Shown in pieces: positions 6,808 through 9,999 of a stretch of DNA of 9,999 bases. Source of the DNA: UBA4664 sp038244585 (GTDB lineage Bacteria > Patescibacteriota > Saccharimonadia > UBA4664). A program made the translations under genes and the position numbers. The stretch covers positions 1-9,999 of the forward strand of contig JBBRTI010000025.1 in NCBI GenBank assembly GCA_038244585.1. The letters run 5' to 3'. Under the pieces are notes generated by a model. The model saw nothing but the letters and a program-made list of their open reading frames with translations. It did no database searches and was not told where the DNA came from. Every line of letters begins with the position of its first letter. Positions within the stretch are counted from its first letter, which is position 1.

Positions 6808-7446
6808 CTAGGAGGCGCCTTCGGCGATAGCTTCAAGTGCCACATAGGCAATTTCCGGGTCGGCGTGGTCATGGATGAAGCTGCCGCAGTTGAGCAGGTC
6901 GGCGCCGGCTTCGACCGCCCGTCGGCCGGTCTCCTGATCGATGCCGCCGTCGACGCTGATTTCCAGTGCCGGGTTGATGGCACGCGCCTGGCTGATCTTC
7001 TCCAGGCAGTCGACGCGGAATTCGCCGCCGTTATGTCCCAGCCGGCCGGTAAATATGAGTAGGTGGTCGATTTTAGGCAGCAGGTCCTTCACTTGTTCGA
7101 CCATGGTCTCAGGATTAATGGCCAGCCCGATACGAATCTCAAACGACCGCAGCTCGCGCATTAGCGACTCCCGGTCGACATCCGCTTCATAGTGGAAGAT
7201 GACCAGACTCGGCTGCAGCGAAACGATATTCTCGATCTGGCCTTCAGGGTGGCTCATCATCAGGTGCAAGTCGAAAGGTACGCCATCGATGTCGTAGACC
7301 TGGCTGAGGCCGACGGTTTTGGTGTCAATGAAAACGCCGTCACAGACGTCGATATGCAAACGTCGGGCGAACGGCTTTACCCGATCGATGCGCGCCGCGT
7401 AGTCAGCCGGGGTTGATGCCAAGATGGTTGGAGCGACTGAAGCCAT
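6808..7446 (-). CDS. rpe: Ribulose-phosphate 3-epimerase
   Basis: A 212-aa TIM-barrel enzyme that interconverts ribulose-5-phosphate and xylulose-5-phosphate. The four metal ligands of the family are all present: His31 and Asp33 in HIDVCDG, His61 in DLHLMMSHP and Asp166 in SVDGGID. The phosphate-binding end GADLLNCGSFI (181-191) is also intact. Deviations are APTILAS instead of APSILSA at the N-terminus, HIDVCDG instead of HIDVMDG, and, in place of the usual PGFGGQ loop that closes over the substrate, RLGHNGGEF (135-143). These mark a divergent branch, but no catalytic residue is lost. The ATG overlaps the rpiB TAA by one base (TAATG), and GAGGAG lies 11 nt upstream, so it is coupled to rpiB. 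Confidence 0.9.
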   Translation of the reverse strand: MASVAPTILASTPADYAARIDRVKPFARRLHIDVCDGVFIDTKTVGLSQVYDIDGVPFDLHLMMSHPEGQIENIVSLQPSLVIFHYEADVDRESLMRELRSFEIRIGLAINPETMVEQVKDLLPKIDHLLIFTGRLGHNGGEFRVDCLEKISQARAINPALEISVDGGIDQETGRRAVEAGADLLNCGSFIHDHADPEIAYVALEAIAEGAS

Positions 7447-7898
7447 TAGCCGTAAAGCTCCTCAATCTGGTCCAGCCGACGTTGGTACTTGGTATCGGCA
7501 TCGAAGGCAGTGTTTATCCAAGCGTCCACGGCTGCGATGGCTTCATCCTCGTCGATAAACTTGGCAGGCAACACCAGCACATTGGCGTTGTCGTCGCGCT
7601 TGGCGGTCTTAGCGCTTTCAAGGCTCCATACCAGGGCGGCACGGATGCCACGTACTCGGTTGGCCGCGATGCTCATACCCTGCCCGCTTCCACAAATAAG
7701 CACGCCATGAGCCTCATCGCTGTTGTCTTCGCCCAAGACTTTTACCGCCACGCCATAGGCGTACATGGGGTAGTCGTCTTCATGCTCCAGCGACTTCGCA
7801 CCGACATCCACAACTTTATGGCCTTTGGTCATCAGGTGCTCAATAATGGCTTTTTTCAGTTCGAATCCTGCGTGGTCGGCTCCGATGAAGACGTTCAT
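7446..7898 (-). CDS. rpiB: Ribose-5-phosphate isomerase B (RpiB/LacAB family)
   Basis: A 150-aa enzyme that interconverts ribose-5-phosphate and ribulose-5-phosphate. FIGADHAGFELK (4-15) contains Asp8 and His9, DYPMYA (42-47) belongs to the phosphate/substrate loop, and ICGSGQGMSIAANRVRGIRAAL (68-89) carries catalytic Cys69 and the anion-binding loop. Where many RpiB proteins have REHNDANVL, with a ring-opening histidine, this one has KRDDNANVL, Asp replacing His. The start is the ATG at 7898: family length is about 145-150 aa and AGGA lies 9 nt upstream. The frame stays open to about 8096 through a non-homologous, compositionally odd stretch that I treat as leader. First gene of the six-gene sugar-phosphate operon. 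Confidence 0.92.
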   Translation of the reverse strand: MNVFIGADHAGFELKKAIIEHLMTKGHKVVDVGAKSLEHEDDYPMYAYGVAVKVLGEDNSDEAHGVLICGSGQGMSIAANRVRGIRAALVWSLESAKTAKRDDNANVLVLPAKFIDEDEAIAAVDAWINTAFDADTKYQRRLDQIEELYG

Positions 7899-7913
7899 GT
7901 GGTTGTGTCCTGA

Positions 7914-7945
7914 TTGGTTGATGCTTGCTGTTGGTTGATGCTTGC
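7914..7945 (-). repeat. Two direct 15-bp repeats directly upstream of the rpiB SD
   Basis: TTGGTTGATGCTTGC (plus strand) occurs at 7914-7928 and again at 7931-7945, period 17. The TGATGCTTGC core occurs a third time at 8042-8051, inside the putative promoter, where 12 bases (TGATGCTTGCTG, 8042-8053) match the first copy exactly. The two copies lie in the predicted untranslated leader. Confidence 0.8.
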
Positions 7946-7970
7946 GTTGTCCTTGAGCTTGGCTTATCTG

Positions 7971-8006
7971 GATGGGACAGCCTGTAAGGTAATACGTTCT
8001 GTCATC
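7971..8006 (-). other. Predicted hairpin in the rpiB leader
   Basis: Minus-strand GATGACAG (7999-8006) can pair with CTGT-CC-CATC (7971-7980), eight pairs with a two-base bulge, around an 18-nt loop. The loop contains the small CCTTACAGG inverted repeat. It does not match a riboswitch that I recognise. Confidence 0.35.
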
Positions 8007-8030
8007 TCCATATCGCTCGTTTCTAGTAGC

Positions 8031-8059
8031 ATTATCGACCATGATGCTTGCTGCAGCAA
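8031..8059 (-). promoter_or_regulatory. Putative promoter of the rpiB-rpe-tkt-fba-pfkB operon
   Basis: Minus-strand TTGCTG (8054-8059) and GATAAT (8031-8036) are separated by exactly 17 nt. The predicted start near 8024 gives a leader of about 125 nt. The -35 match is only half of consensus. The hexamer lies inside a perfect 16-bp palindrome, which suggests operator control. Confidence 0.45.
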
Positions 8060-8061
8060 GC
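8046..8061. promoter_or_regulatory. Perfect 16-bp palindrome over the putative -35 (operator candidate)
   Basis: GCTTGCTGCAGCAAGC is a perfect inverted repeat without a spacer. It covers the -35 hexamer of the proposed rpiB promoter, and its AGCAAGC arm is shared with the repeats in the leader. Its position fits a repressor site; the regulator is unknown and not encoded in the window. Confidence 0.5.
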
Positions 8062-8094
8062 CGCGGAGCTAGGGCCGGAGGTACCCTTTCACGC

Positions 8095-8117
8095 AATAGC
8101 GGTAAAATACCGCTATT
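8095..8117. promoter_or_regulatory. Palindrome 1 (perfect, 10-bp arms)
   Basis: AATAGCGGTA and TACCGCTATT flank an AAA centre. The arms are perfect. The 13-bp core GCGGTAAAATACC recurs in palindrome 2 on the opposite strand. Too AT-rich in the loop and lacking a long T-tract on the minus strand to be a clear terminator; an operator for a dimeric regulator is more likely. Confidence 0.6.
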
Positions 8118-8128
8118 TTAAGCGTTTT

Positions 8129-8153
8129 AAATGGTGGTATTTTACCGCCATTT
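8129..8153. promoter_or_regulatory. Palindrome 2 (11-bp arms, one mismatch)
   Basis: AAATGGTGGTA and TACCGCCATTT flank a TTT centre, with a single T-G pair. Its centre is 35 bp from that of palindrome 1, a little over three helical turns. The minus strand contains the same 13-bp core, GCGGTAAAATACC, that palindrome 1 has on the plus strand. Confidence 0.6.
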
Positions 8154-8284
8154 GCTAAGAGGACTACCCCTTCCCCTTGGTCAAACTGACGGAATAGCAA
8201 AAGGGTGTCGTTATCGACCCACGATGAAAATGCCAATAAACTCATTCACCTTATTAGAGGAACAATCCAAACCCCCTAACGATC

Positions 8285-8308
8285 ATAAAAAGAAAGACCG
8301 CCAGACGG
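8285..8308 (-). terminator. Weak candidate terminator after gap
   Basis: Seven nucleotides past the gap stop, the minus strand has a short CCG-TCTGG-CGG hairpin followed by TCTTTCTTTTTAT. The T-rich tail is convincing but the stem is only three pairs, so termination would be inefficient or the element is not a true intrinsic terminator. Confidence 0.3.
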
Positions 8309-8314
8309 AGAAGA

Positions 8315-9325
8315 TTAGACGATAGTCTTCCCAACGTTAATCACGCTCTCAACCAACCGGTTCGAATAACCCCACTCGTTGTCATACCAAGCCACAACTT
8401 TCAACAGGTTGCCATCAACCACACGGGTCAGTCCCAAATCAATGACGCTGGAATGAGGATTACCGATGAAGTCGCTCGAAACCAGAGGCTCCAACGTTGC
8501 GTCCAGGATACCGGCATAGTCCGGATTCTTGGTCGCCTCAACGAGGACTTGGTTGACTTCTTCGACAGTGACATTGCGCGAGGTCAGGATCGTCAGGTCC
8601 GAGAGCGAGACTACCGGGGTAGGCACGCGAACACTCATGCCGTCGAACTTACCTTTGAGCGGCAAGTACGCCTTGGCGGCGGCTGTTGCCGCGCCGGTGG
8701 TTGTCGGGACAATGTTCTCGGCGGCGTTGCGCCCTTCGCGTAGGTCTTTAGCGGGAGCATCCTGCAGGGCCTGGGAGGCGGTGTAGCTGTGGACCGTTGT
8801 CATCATGGCTTTATCGATACCGAAAGCTTGGTCGATGACCTTCACCAAAGGTGCGATTGAGTTGGTGGTGCAGGAAGCATTGGAGATTACAACGTCCGTT
8901 GCTGCCAAAGCGCCCTCATTGACCCCAATGACGAACGTGCCAACGCCCTCACCCTTGGCTGGCGCGCTGATGACCACGCGCTTGGCTCCGGCCTTCAGGT
9001 GCAGGCTGGCGTCTTCGACTTTGGTAAAACGGCCGGTACTCTCAATGACAACGTCGACCGCCAGGTCCGTCCACGGCAACGCGGAGGGATCCTTTTCGGC
9101 CGTAACCATAATGCTCTTGCCACCGACAATCAGGTGAGTCTCGTCAAAGCTGACTTCCTCGTGATAAGCGCCGTAGTTGGAGTCATGTTTGAGCAGGTAT
9201 GCCAGCGTTTCAGTTGATGTCAGGTCATTAATAGCAACGACATCCAGCTCAGGGTGGCCCATGGCAATCTTGAAAGTGTTGCGCCCAATGCGCCCGAACC
9301 CGTTAATCGCAATCTTATAACTCAT
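8315..9325 (-). CDS. gap: Glyceraldehyde-3-phosphate dehydrogenase, type I, NAD-dependent
   Basis: A 336-aa glycolytic enzyme that oxidises and phosphorylates glyceraldehyde-3-phosphate to 1,3-bisphosphoglycerate. The N-terminal Rossmann motif INGFGRIGR (7-15) is followed by AINDLTS (31-37), with Asp34 favouring NAD over NADP. Catalytic Cys152 is in SNASCTTN and its partner His179 is in TVHSYTASQ. The phosphate-site segments TTTGAATAAAK and RVPTPVVSLSDLT, and the C-terminal WYDNEWGYSNR, are canonical. Full length, with no anomalies. The ATG at 9325 follows an AAGGTGAG SD about 7-11 nt upstream. It lies 68 nt after ppa; a poor TATACG -10-like sequence exists in that gap, so co-transcription with ppa or a weak own promoter are both possible. 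Confidence 0.98.
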   Translation of the reverse strand: MSYKIAINGFGRIGRNTFKIAMGHPELDVVAINDLTSTETLAYLLKHDSNYGAYHEEVSFDETHLIVGGKSIMVTAEKDPSALPWTDLAVDVVIESTGRFTKVEDASLHLKAGAKRVVISAPAKGEGVGTFVIGVNEGALAATDVVISNASCTTNSIAPLVKVIDQAFGIDKAMMTTVHSYTASQALQDAPAKDLREGRNAAENIVPTTTGAATAAAKAYLPLKGKFDGMSVRVPTPVVSLSDLTILTSRNVTVEEVNQVLVEATKNPDYAGILDATLEPLVSSDFIGNPHSSVIDLGLTRVVDGNLLKVVAWYDNEWGYSNRLVESVINVGKTIV

Positions 9326-9365
9326 GTATCATCTCACCTTCTTATTTGCCATCAGCGTATAAGGT

Positions 9366-9382
9366 TTGCCTCGTTGAAGCAA
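9366..9382 (-). other. Small stem-loop between ppa and gap
   Basis: On the minus strand TTGCTTC pairs with GAGGCAA (one G-U pair) around a three-base AAC loop. No T-tract follows, so it is not an intrinsic terminator. It could protect or process the gap mRNA end, but that is inference. Confidence 0.35.
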
Positions 9383-9393
9383 GGTTGCCGAAG

Positions 9394-9921
9394 CTACTTG
9401 GTATCTTCGTAGAGCCTGATTGAGCTCAGAACCACTTCGCGGGCGGCGGCGGAGTCGCCCCATCCATTGAAATGAACCTTGGCACCAGTCCAGTCATTTT
9501 TCCAATCTTTATAGTGTCGATAGAAGTGCTCGATTACTTTAGGAAAGTGTTTGCCGAGATCGGCCACTTCGGTGATATGGGTTTTAGTAATGTCGCTGGC
9601 TGGAACGCAGATAAGCTTATCGTCACCTTCGCCGTCGTCAACCATGTGCAGGACGCCGATAGGCCGGCTAGGTACGACAACGCCATGAGGTACGCTCTCA
9701 TTAATAATTAACAATACATCCAATGGGTCGCCGTCATCGCACAGGGTATGCGGGATATAACCGTAATCGGCTGGATAACCGAGCGGTGAGGCGTTAACTC
9801 GGTCTAGAGTAAGATAACCGGTCGACTTATCCATTTCATATTTATTACGATCACCCATACGGATTTCAATAACTACGTTTACGATTTCTGGTGCCTTGGT
9901 GCCGGCGGTAAGTTCTTTCAT
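9394..9921 (-). CDS. ppa: Soluble family I inorganic pyrophosphatase
   Basis: A 175-aa cytoplasmic enzyme that hydrolyses pyrophosphate to two phosphates, pulling biosynthetic reactions forward. Every active-site position known from the E. coli enzyme can be placed, shifted by about two to four residues: Glu19, Lys27 and Glu29 (NKYEM), Arg41, Tyr53 (YGYIP), the signature DGDPLDV with Asp63, Asp65 and Asp68, then Asp95, Asp100 and Lys102 (DDGEGDDKL), and Tyr137-Lys138 (HYKDW). Length is typical for bacterial family I enzymes. The ATG at 9921 has a GAGG SD 9 nt upstream and an extended -10 promoter further up. First gene of the window in the direction of transcription; gap follows. Confidence 0.97.
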   Translation of the reverse strand: MKELTAGTKAPEIVNVVIEIRMGDRNKYEMDKSTGYLTLDRVNASPLGYPADYGYIPHTLCDDGDPLDVLLIINESVPHGVVVPSRPIGVLHMVDDGEGDDKLICVPASDITKTHITEVADLGKHFPKVIEHFYRHYKDWKNDWTGAKVHFNGWGDSAAAREVVLSSIRLYEDTK

Positions 9922-9949
9922 GCGGGATAGCCTCTTAGGTTTGTGCTCA

Positions 9950-9958
9950 AGTATAGCA
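9950..9958 (-). promoter_or_regulatory. Putative extended -10 promoter of ppa
   Basis: Minus-strand TGC-TATACT (-10 at 9950-9955). No recognisable -35 is found 16-18 nt upstream, as expected for an extended -10 promoter. The predicted leader is about 20 nt. It matches the TGn-TATACT of the 411-aa gene. Confidence 0.5.
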
Positions 9959-9999
9959 TATTTATCCCTTAGGGGAGCCTTCGGTTAATCTTATAAAGA

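Larger units (their letters stand above)
7899..8314. other. 417-nt region without a supported gene between gap and rpiB
   Basis: From the gap side it holds a T-rich possible terminator, about 130 nt (8154-8284) in which I see nothing convincing, two tandem palindromes, a 16-bp palindrome with the proposed promoter, and a leader of about 125 nt with a hairpin and two direct repeats. Short frames here lack homology that I can recognise. It is by far the longest non-coding stretch in an otherwise very compact window. Confidence 0.7.

Noticed and set aside
7914..7945. Direct repeats considered as a CRISPR array.
   Set aside because: Only two copies of 15 bp separated by 2 bp, with no spacers and no cas genes.
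7899..8096. A 66-residue N-terminal extension of RpiB in the same frame, beginning at a TTG near 8096.
   Set aside because: RpiB proteins normally start at the MxxxIGADHAG motif. The ATG at 7898 has an SD, and the extension has no recognisable sequence and covers the promoter, hairpin and repeats.
8069..8245. A 58-codon minus-strand frame starting MSLLAFSSW with AAGGTG close upstream.
   Set aside because: It runs through both palindromes, which would dictate its codons, has no recognisable similarity, and its SD is too close to the ATG. Possible but not supported.
8131..8325. A plus-strand frame of 64 codons, or 33 codons from the ATG at 8224 (MKMPINSFTLL).
   Set aside because: No SD, starts inside a palindrome, opposite in direction to every other gene and overlapping the end of gap.
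9315..9332. A five-codon upstream frame (ATG ATA CAT GAG TTA TAA) overlapping the gap start, close to the SD.
   Set aside because: Too short to judge; it could attenuate gap translation, but a chance ATG within the SD-to-start spacer is as likely.

Overview
The window is a compact bacterial chromosome segment in which every gene I can support lies on the minus strand, so transcription runs from high to low coordinates. The gene set suggests Candidate Phyla Radiation (Patescibacteria), possibly a Saccharibacteria-like lineage. The signs are a minimal, tightly packed sugar-phosphate gene set, split transketolase subunits, and a CAP-domain secreted protein with the N-terminal 'PHRRNDHRPHLIR' type motif that I associate with CPR genomes. 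TGA is a genuine stop codon here (end of both transketolase subunits), so this is not the recoded SR1/Gracilibacteria code. The taxonomic call is inference.

Right part (about 8315-9999): family I inorganic pyrophosphatase (ppa), then NAD-type glyceraldehyde-3-phosphate dehydrogenase (gap). Each has a good Shine-Dalgarno (SD), and an extended -10 promoter precedes ppa. A 417-nt stretch without a supported gene follows (7899-8314). It is structurally rich: two tandem near-perfect palindromes sharing one 13-bp core, a perfect 16-bp palindrome over a putative -35 element, a leader hairpin, and an element that occurs three times (once at the promoter, twice just before the rpiB SD).

Central part (2996-7898): a tight operon rpiB - rpe - transketolase N subunit - transketolase C subunit - class II fructose-bisphosphate aldolase - PfkB-family sugar kinase, with 1-4 nt overlaps at three junctions. 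With gap it covers the non-oxidative pentose phosphate pathway and the aldolase/GAPDH steps of glycolysis, converting pentose phosphates to triose and hexose phosphates and onward. ppa removes pyrophosphate. A probable terminator follows the kinase.

Left part (1-2880): a second unit starts from an extended -10 promoter and carries an unrecognised 411-aa protein, a LOG/TIGR00725-like Rossmann nucleotide-binding protein (TAATG overlap) and a membrane-anchored PrcB-like extracytoplasmic protein. A separate promoter then drives a CAP-domain secreted protein that runs off the left edge. No RNA genes, CRISPR arrays, insertion sequences or phage genes were seen. Most of the window is ordinary core metabolism; the points that deserve attention are the regulatory DNA upstream of rpiB, the unrecognised 411-aa protein and the SD-less start of pfkB.
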